A DNA stretch of 64,000 nucleotides from Bacillota bacterium. Lineage in GTDB: Bacteria; Bacillota; Clostridia; Lachnospirales; Lachnospiraceae. Location of the stretch: positions 110,734 through 174,733 of the forward strand of contig JAEZOB010000022.1 of the NCBI GenBank assembly GCA_023414355.1, read 5' to 3'. Positions 44,727 through 52,687 of this stretch are shown here, piece by piece. The position numbers were made by a program, and so were the translations under genes. The notes below the pieces were generated by a model, which had not been told where the DNA came from, did no database searches, and was given only the letters and a program-made list of their open reading frames with translations. How positions within the stretch are numbered: the first letter of the stretch is position 1; each line of letters starts with the position of its first letter.

Positions 44727-45041
44727 GAGCATACCTCCTCTCTGTATAAGAAATCAATCTGCTTTAATTTATTTAATTATAGCACATAATAGTCAAAATT
44801 GCGAGTCCAATTTATGGATATTTGTCGATGCAGGTCGAAAATAACTTTAATAGTCTGGATTTTGATTACTAAAGACCAGGATGATAGAAAATAAAGGTTA
44901 TAGTGTGAAAAGATGGAGTATAGAGAGGAAAAAAGATTCGTATTACAGTATCAAGGTATAATACGTGATAAGGCCATAAGCCTTAAGCCTTTCGAGGTCA
45001 AAAGGCCACATCCTGCTTTCATCGATCACGATAAAGCACTC

Positions 45042-45082
45042 TTGACATCTTTATTCATAATTTATAACAAAATTGTTATAAT
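45042..45082 (+). promoter_or_regulatory. Promoter with overlapping perfect palindrome before the subtilase gene
   Basis: TTGACA at 45042-45047 is followed by a 20-bp palindrome with arms TTATAACAA and TTGTTATAA (45062-45070 and 45073-45081), which contains both -10-like boxes, including TGTTATAAT. It is likely an operator. The rest of the 435-base gap 44727-45161 shows no gene; a 68-codon reading frame at 44913 has no ribosome binding site. Confidence 0.6.
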
Positions 45083-45161
45083 TCTGCCACAGAAATGCCA
45101 ATATCGAAGCCTAACATAAGGATAACAGATAATTTATGTTCCTTGTACTGGAGATGATGCC

Positions 45162-47390
45162 TTGAATAATAGAAGAAACAATTTGAATAAACCACATAAG
45201 ATTTTTGGATTACTGGTTCTTATTATAGGTTTTGCCTTGGCTTCATCAGGAAGGAACGCAGACAAGGAAAAACAGGATTACATAAATGCAGATGGAGAGA
45301 TCATCGCTATATTTGAAGATAAGGTTACTGATCAGGAATTGATGGACTTAACGGAAGAGTTCAATCAATCACTGGCTGTGATCAACCACATTGATGATTA
45401 TGCCCTGTTATCTGTTAAGAATAGTGCTGATTATTATGAGGTTATCGATACTTTGAAAGAATATCCCGGGGTATCCGAGGTCCAGAGTAATATAAGTGTA
45501 GAACCAATGAGCTTTAGCAATGATACCTATGCGGATGCGCAGTGGGCGATTAATAATCCCGGTTCCTACCTCTATCTAACCGAGACCGGAAAGGCAAATC
45601 TTACAGCGACTCCTGACATAGACATGGATGTTGTGGAAGCTTGGGATAATCTTAAGGAAACACAGGCTGCAAAACATGAGGTTGTCGTAGCGGTGATTGA
45701 CACCGGTATTGATTTTCAGCACCCTGATCTGGCCAACCGCATGTGGGTGAATCCCGGTGAGATCAAAGATAACGGTATTGATGATGATGAGAATGGTTAT
45801 ACGGATGACTATTATGGTTGGGATTTCTATAATCATGATTCGACCGTATGCCATTATAAATATTCGACGAAATATTATAAGTATATGGCACAACCTGAGG
45901 ATAATGATGATCACGGTACTCATGTTGCAGGAATTATAGCCGCTTCTGTAGGAAATGGCACAGGGATCGCCGGAGTCGCCGGAGATGTTGATGTGAAGCT
46001 TATGTCCTTAAAGATCAATGGTGGGACTAAGGGAACGGGAAGTCTTTCCTCTGCGATTGAAGCAATCAAATATGCAACCAGAATGGGTGCTGATATCTGT
46101 AATTTAAGCTGGGGGACATCACAGGGTGCTTCTGTTTTAAAACAGGTAATGAAGGAATCTGATATGCTGTTTGTGGCTGCGGCAGGTAATACCGGAGATA
46201 ACAATGATGAAAAACCTGTTTATCCCGCTGATTTAGGGCTGGATAATCTGATATCTGTTACTTTTATCAATGCAGAGGGAGAACTCACCAATCTTTCCAA
46301 CTATGGACCCAATACTGTGGATCTGGCTGCCCCTGGAGAGGATATTTACAGTACAACAGTAGGTAACTATGCTGTCATGGGTGGTTCGTCTATGGCTACA
46401 CCTCAGGTTACCGGAGTTGCTGCACTCCTATACGCTTGCAACGATCACACCTATGCATCAAATATAAAGGAAATCCTATTGAAATCCTACAAGCCTCTCG
46501 AAAATCTGCGAGGACGTCTTAAGACGGCCGGCATACCGAGCGCGTATCAAGCATTACAGTCGGTGAATGATATCAACAGAGATTTCAAAGCACCGGCAAT
46601 GAGTTTTTCAACTATATATGATAAGGGAGATATGTTGGTACCAATCAATGCTTTTGATGAGGGCGGTTCCGGTGTCCGTGTTATTAGATGGAGTCTGGGA
46701 ACGAAGAATGTCGAAGATTTTGGCAACGGAGTATTGGGTACACCCGTCCAGGATAATCAGGTAAGCATCTCGAAGGCTGGTTTATATACCTTCTATGTAT
46801 CTGATTATGCGGGCAATGAGTCAGTACAGGTTTATGAGGTAAAGGAAGATACAGCCCCTCCGAAGATAAAGAGCAGCTACACAGTGGCAAATGACTATAA
46901 AACCCGATCCATTACATTTCGGGTCAGCGATTATCAGAGCCTCGTTAAGCGGGTAGAGTTTCTGCCCGGGAATAGAAAGGCTGCTGAATTCCTTCCTTCG
47001 GAAGTAGGCTCTGTGATAGACTTAAATAACGGAAAAGCTACCGTTAAGGTTAAAAAAGACGGAACCTATACCATCTTTGCCATCGATTATCGTGGTAACA
47101 TGACAGTAAGCCATATAAAAGTTAAGACGGAAAAGGCGACGAAGCTGAAGCTGAATATGACAGAAAAGACACTGATGTCAGGTGAGCAATATTCGCTTGC
47201 TGTTGTGGTGAACCCTTCGGATACGACGGATGTGATCTCTTACGCAAGCTCTGACAGAGCAGTGGCAACTGTGTCAAAGGATGGAGATGTTATCGCGAAA
47301 TCACCCGGAAAGGCTAAAATCACCGTACGAACGTCGAGCGGGCTGACCGCTGTCTGTACTATTATTGTGAAGAGAGAAGCTTCTCCCTAG
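45162..47390 (+). CDS. Secreted subtilisin-like serine protease (S8) with Ig-like tail
   Basis: A 742-residue exported protease. A signal sequence (about residues 12-30) and a prodomain-like region (about 40-110) precede the S8 catalytic domain. The catalytic triad is clear: Asp in VVAVIDTGIDFQHPDL, His in DDHGTHVAGIIA and Ser in GGSSMATPQVTG, with the oxyanion Asn in AAAGNTGDN. Beyond about residue 450 come Ig-like domains and a C-terminal Big2 domain (about 660-740, SLAVVVNPSDTTDVISYASSD). The start is TTG with GGAGATGA upstream. No sorting signal is seen, so it is free or held through its tail. A terminator follows at 47458-47490. Confidence 0.93.
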   Translation: MNNRRNNLNKPHKIFGLLVLIIGFALASSGRNADKEKQDYINADGEIIAIFEDKVTDQELMDLTEEFNQSLAVINHIDDYALLSVKNSADYYEVIDTLKEYPGVSEVQSNISVEPMSFSNDTYADAQWAINNPGSYLYLTETGKANLTATPDIDMDVVEAWDNLKETQAAKHEVVVAVIDTGIDFQHPDLANRMWVNPGEIKDNGIDDDENGYTDDYYGWDFYNHDSTVCHYKYSTKYYKYMAQPEDNDDHGTHVAGIIAASVGNGTGIAGVAGDVDVKLMSLKINGGTKGTGSLSSAIEAIKYATRMGADICNLSWGTSQGASVLKQVMKESDMLFVAAAGNTGDNNDEKPVYPADLGLDNLISVTFINAEGELTNLSNYGPNTVDLAAPGEDIYSTTVGNYAVMGGSSMATPQVTGVAALLYACNDHTYASNIKEILLKSYKPLENLRGRLKTAGIPSAYQALQSVNDINRDFKAPAMSFSTIYDKGDMLVPINAFDEGGSGVRVIRWSLGTKNVEDFGNGVLGTPVQDNQVSISKAGLYTFYVSDYAGNESVQVYEVKEDTAPPKIKSSYTVANDYKTRSITFRVSDYQSLVKRVEFLPGNRKAAEFLPSEVGSVIDLNNGKATVKVKKDGTYTIFAIDYRGNMTVSHIKVKTEKATKLKLNMTEKTLMSGEQYSLAVVVNPSDTTDVISYASSDRAVATVSKDGDVIAKSPGKAKITVRTSSGLTAVCTIIVKREASP

Positions 47391-47457
47391 CGAAAAGAAA
47401 CACTCATCATGAATTGAGTACTCAGAACGATCAACAATTAATATTATAGTGAGAATG

Positions 47458-47492
47458 AGAAGGAGGCTGTCATTGACCTCCTTCTTATTTCT
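47458..47492 (+). terminator. Terminator after the subtilase gene
   Basis: AGAAGGAGG (47458-47466) pairs with CCTCCTTCT (47477-47485), followed by TATTTC. It lies 67 bases beyond the stop. Confidence 0.8.
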
Positions 47493-47600
47493 ATTATAAT
47501 AATGATAGAAGAGTTTGATCAAAATAGAGGTTGAGTGAGTAAAAGTAAAATCTTAATGGAATAACAAGCTCTGAGAGAAAGAATGCGCTTAAAAAATGTG

Positions 47601-47629
47601 TTGACGTACAAACCGGCTTATGATATATT
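47601..47629 (+). promoter_or_regulatory. Promoter of the rpmG-secE-nusG operon
   Basis: TTGACG (47601-47606) and TATATT (47624-47629) with a 17-base spacer, about 96 bases before rpmG. Between them and the gene lies an AGGCTT/AAGCCT inverted repeat with a run of T (about 47653-47684), a possible leader hairpin. The remainder of the 334-base gap after the protease gene holds only its terminator. Confidence 0.75.
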
Positions 47630-47724
47630 AAGAAAGCAAAGAAAGAGGCTTTTTTTTTATGCCTAAAAAAGCCTGATGCGTAGTTAAGCGAAAAGCGCTA
47701 CAAGAGAAATCGGAGGTGGATATT

Positions 47725-47874
47725 GTGCGCGTAAAAATCACATTGGCATGTACTGATTGCAAACAGCGTAATTACAACATGACCAAAGAAAAGAAGTTAC
47801 ATCCAGACAGAATGGAAACCAAGAAGTATTGTAAGTTCTGCAGATCCCACACTTTACACAAAGAAACAAAATAA
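47725..47874 (+). CDS. rpmG: 50S ribosomal protein L33
   Basis: A 49-residue ribosomal protein with the zinc-binding form of L33: two pairs of cysteines in ACTDCKQRNY and KKYCKFCRSHT. The start is GTG at 47725, supported by CGGAGGTGG just upstream, and the TAA stop is at 47872-47874. It is followed directly by secE and nusG, the standard Firmicute arrangement. The four-Cys version is the one used when zinc is plentiful; zinc-free copies elsewhere in the genome are possible. Confidence 0.96.
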   Translation: MRVKITLACTDCKQRNYNMTKEKKLHPDRMETKKYCKFCRSHTLHKETK

Positions 47875-47897
47875 TTAATCTGAAAGGAATTGAAACC

Positions 47898-48110
47898 ATG
47901 GGAGAAATGACAAATGCTACAACCGAAAATGCTCCAAAGAAAAGCTGGTTCAAGGGCTTGAAGGCTGAATTCAAGAAGATTATCTGGCCTGATAAGGAAG
48001 CTCTGGGTAAGCTGTCAGTTGCTGTCATTAGTACTACCGTTATCTTAGGATTAATTATTTACGTACTGGATTATCTTATTGAACTCGGTATTGGAATCTT
48101 TTTAGGATAA
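47898..48110 (+). CDS. secE: Preprotein translocase subunit SecE
   Basis: Small inner membrane subunit of the SecYEG translocon. The 70-residue length is normal for Firmicutes. A soluble amphipathic start with SWFKGLKAEFKKIIWPDKEALGK (the conserved WP segment) is followed by one membrane helix (about residues 42-66). The ATG has AAAGGAATTG upstream. It lies between rpmG and nusG, as usual. Confidence 0.96.
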   Translation: MGEMTNATTENAPKKSWFKGLKAEFKKIIWPDKEALGKLSVAVISTTVILGLIIYVLDYLIELGIGIFLG

Positions 48111-48120
48111 GGGTGAGGAT

Positions 48121-48642
48121 ATGTCAGAGGCTAATTGGTACGTTGTTCACACCTATTCAGGGTATGAGAACAAAGTAAAGGCGAACATTGAGAAAACAAT
48201 TGAAAGCATGAAACTGCAGGATCAGATTTTGGAAGTGTCTGTACCGATGCAGGATGTTATCGAAGTGAAGAATGGTGTTAAGAAACGTGTACAGAAGAAG
48301 ATGTTCCCTGGATATGTACTCCTTCATATGGTCATGAATGATGACGTATGGTATGTGGTACGTAATACCAGAGGTGTAACAGGCTTCGTTGGTCCCGATT
48401 CTAAACAACCGGTTCCGCTATCGGACCTTGAGATGCGCAGCATGGGAATTAAATCCGATGAAGTATCCGTTGATTTTGAAATTGGTGATACCGTTACCGT
48501 TACTTCCGGTGTATGGGAGAACACGACCGGTGTAATCAGGCAGATCAACACACATAAGCAGATTGTTACAATCAGCGTGGATATGTTCGGAAGAGAGACC
48601 CCCGTTGAGATTGGTTTTGGAGATGTAAAGGTTCGCAGATAA
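48121..48642 (+). CDS. nusG: Transcription termination/antitermination protein NusG
   Basis: Transcription factor that binds RNA polymerase and links it to the ribosome or Rho. 173 residues, standard length. The NGN domain begins NWYVVHTYSGYENKVKANIE, with MFPGYVLLHM and the end of the domain at VTGFVGPDSKQPVPL; the KOW motif is GDTVTVTSGVWENTTGVIRQIN near residues 124-145. The ATG follows GGGTGAGG. It lies 10 bases after secE and upstream of rplK. Confidence 0.97.
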   Translation: MSEANWYVVHTYSGYENKVKANIEKTIESMKLQDQILEVSVPMQDVIEVKNGVKKRVQKKMFPGYVLLHMVMNDDVWYVVRNTRGVTGFVGPDSKQPVPLSDLEMRSMGIKSDEVSVDFEIGDTVTVTSGVWENTTGVIRQINTHKQIVTISVDMFGRETPVEIGFGDVKVRR

Positions 48643-48744
48643 GTTGATGCGTTATCAACCATCAACCGTTGATCGGCTTTGCAGCCGTCAAAGTTAGTCG
48701 GCTTAGTTGCCGCTAACCGTAAGCTCATAAGATTTTTGGCTTAC
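48643..48744 (+). other. String of five hairpins between nusG and rplK
   Basis: Consecutive inverted repeats: GTTGAT/ATCAAC (48643-48659), ATCAAC/GTTGAT (48661-48673), CGGCT/AGCCG (48674-48687), GTTAG..CGGC/GCCG..CTAAC (48693-48717) and GTAAGC/GCTTAC (48719-48744). They stand back to back before the L1-type motif. Confidence 0.7.
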
Positions 48745-48755
48745 AGTTCGTTAAC

Positions 48756-48783
48756 GTGGGAGGGAAATCCCCGCAAACACCAC
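48756..48783 (+). ncRNA. L1-type autoregulatory mRNA motif before rplK
   Basis: GTGGGAGG (48756-48763) and, after a short loop, AAACACCAC (48775-48783). The GTGGGAGG core and CCAC closing arm mirror the L1-binding site of 23S rRNA and of L11-L1 leader mRNAs. It lies just before the rplK ribosome binding site AGGAGG. Confidence 0.7.
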
Positions 48784-48805
48784 ATTTATCAGGAGGTATG
48801 CTATC

Positions 48806-49231
48806 ATGGCAAAAAAAGTTACAGGTTATATCAAATTACAGATTCCAGCAGGCAAGGCGACTCCGGCTCCTCCGGTAGGTCCCGCACTTGGTCAGCATGG
48901 TGTAAACATTGTTCAGTTTACAAAAGAATTTAACGCAAGAACAGCAGATCAGGACGGTATCATTACACCTGTAGTTATTACTGTATATGCTGACAGAAGC
49001 TTCAGCTTCGTTACAAAGACTCCTCCGGCAGCAGTATTAATCAAGAAGTCCCTTAATCTGAAGTCCGGTTCCGCTACCCCTAACAAGACAAAGGTAGCAA
49101 AGCTCTCTAAGGCTGAATTAAGAAAGATTGCAGAGCTTAAGATGCCCGATTTAAATGCAGCAAGTGTAGAAGCAGCGATGAGCATGATCGCAGGTACCGC
49201 TAGAAGCATGGGCGTAACAGTAGAAGAGTAA
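48806..49231 (+). CDS. rplK: 50S ribosomal protein L11
   Basis: Component of the GTPase-associated centre of the large ribosomal subunit. 141 residues, standard length. The N-terminal domain contains LQIPAGKATPAPPVGPALGQHGVNIVQF and the C-terminal, rRNA-binding part contains MPDLNAASVEAAMSMIAGTARSMGV. The ATG follows AGGAGG with an L1-type regulatory motif just upstream. Confidence 0.98.
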   Translation: MAKKVTGYIKLQIPAGKATPAPPVGPALGQHGVNIVQFTKEFNARTADQDGIITPVVITVYADRSFSFVTKTPPAAVLIKKSLNLKSGSATPNKTKVAKLSKAELRKIAELKMPDLNAASVEAAMSMIAGTARSMGVTVEE

Positions 49232-49281
49232 GAACATGACAGCATGGTTGAAAGAGACTGTGCGATTGAAAATCTAATAAC

Positions 49282-49385
49282 GTGGGAGGATATGCCGAAC
49301 AGTGAACATGTTTGGCAGGCAAATTCGACACAGTCGAATTCGCTCAACGAATTCCATGGGAATTCGTTTTCTCCGGTAAAACCAC
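49282..49385 (+). ncRNA. Second L1-type motif before rplA, with an enlarged loop
   Basis: GTGGGAGG (49282-49289) and GGTAAAACCAC (49375-49385) bracket a loop of about 85 bases. The loop holds three hairpins: GCCGAACA/TGTTTGGC (49294-49316), AATTCGAC/GTCGAATT (around 49322-49340) and AACGAATTC/GAATTCGTT (49346-49368). The rplA ribosome binding site AGGAGG follows at 49387. Confidence 0.65.
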
Positions 49386-49400
49386 TAGGAGGTTTATAGA

Positions 49401-50093
49401 ATGAAAAGAGGAAAGAAATATCAAGATTCTGCAAAGTTAATCGACAAATCAGTTCAGTACGATGCAGTTGAAGCAATCGGCCTTGTAAAAAAAGCAGCTG
49501 TTGCAAAATTCGATGAAACCATCGAAGCACACATCAGACTGGGTGTTGACGGACGTCACGCTGATCAGCAGGTTCGTGGTGCGGTAGTATTACCTCACGG
49601 AACCGGTAAGACTGTACGTGTACTCGTATTTGCTAAGGGCGATAAGGCAAATGAAGCTTTAGCAGCAGGTGCTGATTTTGTTGGTGCAGATGATTTAGTA
49701 CCTAAGATCCAGAATGAAAACTGGTTTGAATTTGACGTAGTAGTAGCTACCCCTGACATGATGGGTGTTGTTGGTCGTTTGGGTCGTGTGCTTGGTCCTA
49801 AGGGATTAATGCCTAACCCGAAGGCAGGTACTGTAACTATGGATGTTACCAAGGCTGTAAATGATATCAAAGCCGGTAAAATCGAGTACAGACTTGACAA
49901 AACTAACATTATCCATGTTCCGCTTGGAAAAGCTTCCTTTACCGAGCAGCAGTTAAATGATAACTTCCAGACATTAATCGGAGCTGTTGTTAAAGCAAAG
50001 CCCTCCGCTGCAAAGGGACAGTATTTAAGAAGCGTTACATTAGCTTCCACCATGGGTCCTGGCGTAAAGCTGAACACAGCGAAGTTAAGCTAA
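49401..50093 (+). CDS. rplA: 50S ribosomal protein L1
   Basis: Large-subunit protein of the L1 stalk that also represses its own operon by binding the mRNA leader. 230 residues, standard length. Family motifs include HIRLGVDGRHADQQVRGAVVLPHGTGKTVRV and VVATPDMMGVVGRLGRVLGPKGLMPNPKAGTV. It follows rplK after 169 bases; both genes have an L1-type motif before them, which predicts feedback by this protein at two places. Confidence 0.98.
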   Translation: MKRGKKYQDSAKLIDKSVQYDAVEAIGLVKKAAVAKFDETIEAHIRLGVDGRHADQQVRGAVVLPHGTGKTVRVLVFAKGDKANEALAAGADFVGADDLVPKIQNENWFEFDVVVATPDMMGVVGRLGRVLGPKGLMPNPKAGTVTMDVTKAVNDIKAGKIEYRLDKTNIIHVPLGKASFTEQQLNDNFQTLIGAVVKAKPSAAKGQYLRSVTLASTMGPGVKLNTAKLS

Positions 50094-50171
50094 TCAGCCT
50101 GTTTCCTTCCGGTTCGATGAGGAAAATGCATATTATGTAAGTAATTAATTTCATAAGATCGGATTTTAGGG

Positions 50172-50201
50172 TTGACATATACTAAATGTCCATGCTATAA
50201 T
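50172..50201 (+). promoter_or_regulatory. Promoter of the rplJ-rplL operon
   Basis: TTGACA (50172-50177) and TATAAT (50196-50201), 18-base spacer, both perfect matches to the sigma-A consensus. Confidence 0.88.
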
Positions 50202-50204
50202 CCT

Positions 50205-50327
50205 TATCGAAACTGCCGAAGACAGTAGGTGCCGTAAGGCATAAGGTGTGACCGCCTACCGAGGAAACGTTGATTTAATCGTAATGATTATTGACCTCTT
50301 TCTGTCTCGACAGAAAGAGGTTTTTTT
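50205..50327 (+). ncRNA. Ribosomal protein L10 leader with terminator
   Basis: The transcript leader contains the AGTAGGTGCC...ACCGCCTACCGAGG helix typical of Firmicute L10 leaders, then an intrinsic terminator, CCTCTTTCTGTC (50295-50306) with GACAGAAAGAGG (50309-50320) and seven T. Binding of L10(L12)4 is expected to promote termination and so limit rplJ-rplL. Confidence 0.85.
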
Positions 50328-50385
50328 ATGGTTCATGAAATATGCAAAACATATTTTTTGGAAATTAATAAAGGAGGTGTACGTA

Positions 50386-50871
50386 ATGGCAAAAGTTGAA
50401 CAAAAACAACCTGTTGTTGAAGAGATTAAGGGTTATGTAGCTACCGCTAAAGCAGCCGTTTTGGTTGATTACCGTGGCTTAACCGTTGCTCAGGATACAG
50501 AGCTTCGTAAGAAATTAAGAGAAGCCGGTGTCGTATACAAGGTTTATAAGAACACAATGCTTAACTTTGCATTTAAGGGTACAGAATTCGAAGCACTTGC
50601 AAAAGACTTAAACGGTCCTACAGCAGTAGCATTCGGCATGGAAGATGCAACTTCTCCTGCAAGAATTCTGAACGATTGCACAAAGACAATGCCTAACTTA
50701 GAGTTTAAGTCCGGTGTTGTTGAAGGAACTTACTACGATGCAAAGGGAATACAGGTTATCGCAACCATTCCTTCCAGAGAAGTTCTTATTTCCAAGTTAC
50801 TTGGAAGCTTGCAGTCCCCTATTACAAACTTTGCTCGTGTTATCAAACAGATCGCAGAAAAGCAGGCTTAA
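50386..50871 (+). CDS. rplJ: 50S ribosomal protein L10
   Basis: Base of the L7/L12 stalk. The reading frame is open back to 50248, but the true start is the ATG at 50386, preceded by AAAGGAGGTG; the extra upstream codons lie in the leader. The mature 161-residue form starts MAKVEQKQPVVEEIKGYVATA and contains AAVLVDYRGLTVAQDTELRKKLR, as expected. A diverged copy of its last codons occurs 30 bases after the stop (50908-50934). Confidence 0.97.
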   Translation: MAKVEQKQPVVEEIKGYVATAKAAVLVDYRGLTVAQDTELRKKLREAGVVYKVYKNTMLNFAFKGTEFEALAKDLNGPTAVAFGMEDATSPARILNDCTKTMPNLEFKSGVVEGTYYDAKGIQVIATIPSREVLISKLLGSLQSPITNFARVIKQIAEKQA

Positions 50872-50934
50872 TTATAAGTTATTGTTTTAGAAGCAATTTG
50901 TCCACAAATCACAGAGAAGCAGGCTTATTATAAG
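50851..50934 (+). repeat. Partial duplication of the 3' end of rplJ
   Basis: Bases 50851-50878 (the last codons, stop and following bases) recur at 50908-50934 with three differences, 57 bases apart. Both contain GAAGCAGGCTTA or AAAGCAGGCTTA followed by ATTATAAG or TTATAAG. Confidence 0.75.
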
Positions 50935-51018
50935 CAGTAGACTGTGAAGCAAGAGTAAGCGGTATTATGTATTGAAATGAAAACGAATCAACCAATAAAA
51001 TAATGGAGGTAAATTATA

Positions 51019-51381
51019 ATGACAACTCAGGAATTTATCGAGGCAATTAAGGGCCTTACAGTTTTAGAATTAAATGATTTAGTAAAAGCTTGTGAAGAAG
51101 AATTTGGTGTATCCGCAGCAGCAGGCGTAGTAGTAGCAGCAGGTCCTGCAGCAGTTGAAGAAGAAGAGAAGACAGAGTTCAACGTTGAGTTAACCGAAGC
51201 TGGCGCAAATAAGGTTAAGGTTATCAAGATCGTTCGTGAAGTAACCGGTTTAGGCTTAAAGGAAGCTAAGGATCTTGTTGATGCAGCTCCTAAGATGGTT
51301 AAGGAAGGCGCAAACAAGGCAGAAGCTGATGATCTTAAGGCTAAGTTAGAAGCTGAAGGCGCTAAGGTTACATTAAAGTAA
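51019..51381 (+). CDS. rplL: 50S ribosomal protein L7/L12
   Basis: Multi-copy stalk protein that recruits translation factors. 120 residues. The N-terminal dimer domain (about 1-30), an Ala/Glu-rich hinge (AAAGVVVAAGPAAVEEEEK) and the C-terminal domain (EFNVELTEAGANKVKVIKIVREVTGLGLKEAKDLVDAAPK) are all present. The ATG follows ATGGAGG. A strong terminator lies just after the stop; rpoB does not follow directly as it does in many relatives. Confidence 0.98.
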   Translation: MTTQEFIEAIKGLTVLELNDLVKACEEEFGVSAAAGVVVAAGPAAVEEEEKTEFNVELTEAGANKVKVIKIVREVTGLGLKEAKDLVDAAPKMVKEGANKAEADDLKAKLEAEGAKVTLK

Positions 51382-51389
51382 GAATTCAA

Positions 51390-51420
51390 AAATCCTGCTC
51401 GAAAGAGCAGGATTTTTTTT
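51390..51420 (+). terminator. Terminator of rplJ-rplL
   Basis: AAATCCTGCTC (51390-51400) with GAGCAGGATTT (51405-51415) and a long T run. Strong intrinsic terminator. Confidence 0.92.
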
Positions 51421-51441
51421 GCTTAAAACGTACTATTTCAA

Positions 51442-51532
51442 GCAAGGTTGCGAAGCAATAAATTCTTTAATAAACAATTTGCTGTATGGCAAATTGTGAA
51501 TCTAAGGCTTGCAAGGTTGCGAAGCAATAAAT
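51442..51532 (+). repeat. 22-bp exact direct repeat
   Basis: The same 22 bp, beginning GCAAGGTTGC and ending AGCAATAAAT, occur at 51442-51463 and 51511-51532. Between them is a small inverted repeat CAATTTGC/GCAAATTG (around 51475-51496). Confidence 0.85.
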
Positions 51533-51569
51533 AAAGAAATCCCACCCTAACTGGTGGGATTTCTTTATT
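51530..51569. terminator. 17-bp perfect hairpin, terminator of the isochorismatase-like gene
   Basis: AATAAAGAAATCCCACC (51530-51546) pairs perfectly with GGTGGGATTTCTTTATT (51553-51569). It lies just past the 3' end of the minus-strand gene and reads as a terminator in both directions. Confidence 0.88.
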
Positions 51570-51582
51570 CGAGGAAGTTTTT

Positions 51583-52143
51583 CTAGATATATTCCTTCGC
51601 GTTATTTAAGAATTCATCTGCTGAGATGACCTTCGCAAATACACCGTTTAAGGATGCCATCATAACGTCATGCACTGTCTTTGCAGGGATCACTTCTCCA
51701 TTTCTGGATAAATTCATTGTCGTAACAGCATTATCGATCACTGAAACAGAAAAACCATAATCCATGGCCGCTCTGACAGTTGTATCAACGCACATATGAC
51801 TCATCATTCCGCATACAATCAGATTATTGATGCCCTGATTCAACAGTTCTTCAGCCAGCCCAGTTTTTAGGAAAGAGCTTGGAGCATGTTTTACGAAGAC
51901 CTTTTCATTTCCGATGGGTGCTACTAACGGATGGATTTCAGCACCTTTGCTTCCTTCTACATAATTAGTTGCTCCGGGATAGTTGCTGATATGCTGTACG
52001 TGGCAGACCATAAGGTCATGTTTTCTGAAGAATTCCAGGATCAGCTTCGCATTTGCAGCTGCCTGCTCCGGCTGAAGCAATTCACAGGCTCCACCTGGAA
52101 AGTATTCATTTTGGATGTCAATAATTACAAGAGCACTTTTCAT
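51583..52143 (-). CDS. Isochorismatase-like cysteine hydrolase
   Basis: A 186-residue cytoplasmic enzyme of the isochorismatase/nicotinamidase superfamily. The catalytic triad candidates are the Asp in ALVIIDIQNEYF (residue 9), a Lys in FVKHAPSSF near 109 and the Cys in VCGMMSHMCVDTTVRAA near 143. Substrate unknown; amidase or hydrolase activity is implied by the family. The start has GGAGG upstream on the minus strand. It lies downstream of an HxlR regulator gene on the same strand, which probably controls it; a GGTAAATTACC palindrome (52222-52232) lies before it. Confidence 0.9.
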   Translation of the reverse strand: MKSALVIIDIQNEYFPGGACELLQPEQAAANAKLILEFFRKHDLMVCHVQHISNYPGATNYVEGSKGAEIHPLVAPIGNEKVFVKHAPSSFLKTGLAEELLNQGINNLIVCGMMSHMCVDTTVRAAMDYGFSVSVIDNAVTTMNLSRNGEVIPAKTVHDVMMASLNGVFAKVISADEFLNNAKEYI

Positions 52144-52296
52144 TTTATTCCTCCATCATTGATATAAGAGTATGTATTTTAGGGTTTACTATAAGCAAAT
52201 TATATCTCTTCATAGGATGGAGGTAAATTACCCACTTTTTTGTGTGTATGTTGCTTTATGAAGTTCTTGCTCTTATAGAATATAATTAACCTGCAA

Positions 52297-52659
52297 TCAA
52301 TAGGAAATGCCCTTTCTGTCAAGTACGTCCGTCATACCGTGCTCCACCAGGTAATCGACGCCAATTCTCTGCATGATTAGGATGGCACTCAACATTTTTA
52401 GACCTCTTTCCTCGGTGAGATAGTATTCCACACGAAGAGGATAGCCCTCATAGGTATGCTTTGCGACGATACCGAAATCCTGCAGTTCTCTTAATTGCTG
52501 TAACAGCATCTTTTGATTGATCCCGGCAATATTGTGCTCCAGCTTTGATAAGGAAGTTGGGCCGTATTGAAGCTGAAAGACGATGATGGATTTCCACTTC
52601 CCCTTTATGATATCATGTACTATTTCCAATGGACAGGTATAGTCCTCCCTGATTTTCAT
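52297..52659 (-). CDS. HxlR family transcriptional regulator
   Basis: A 120-residue winged-helix regulator of the HxlR type, often responding to electrophiles or disulfide stress. The family core is evident: CPLEIVHDIIKGKWKSIIVFQL near residues 9-30, then the recognition region ISKLEHNIAGINQKMLLQQLRELQ-like stretch and the wing VEYYLTEERGLKML. The single Cys at residue 9 is at the position used for redox sensing in several members. A near-palindrome, TAGGTAAC-ATGCTT-GTTCCTA (52688-52708), lies before its start and may be its operator. Confidence 0.9.
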   Translation of the reverse strand: MKIREDYTCPLEIVHDIIKGKWKSIIVFQLQYGPTSLSKLEHNIAGINQKMLLQQLRELQDFGIVAKHTYEGYPLRVEYYLTEERGLKMLSAILIMQRIGVDYLVEHGMTDVLDRKGISY

Positions 52660-52687
52660 GTTCTATCTCCCCTTTTGCTTTATATTA

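Noticed and set aside
44913..45119. 68-codon frame upstream of the protease gene
   Set aside because: No ribosome binding site, no recognisable family, and it overlaps the protease promoter and palindrome.
50248..50385. Upstream extension of the L10 reading frame
   Set aside because: It lies in the L10 leader and terminator; the ATG at 50386 has a strong ribosome binding site and the family N-terminus.
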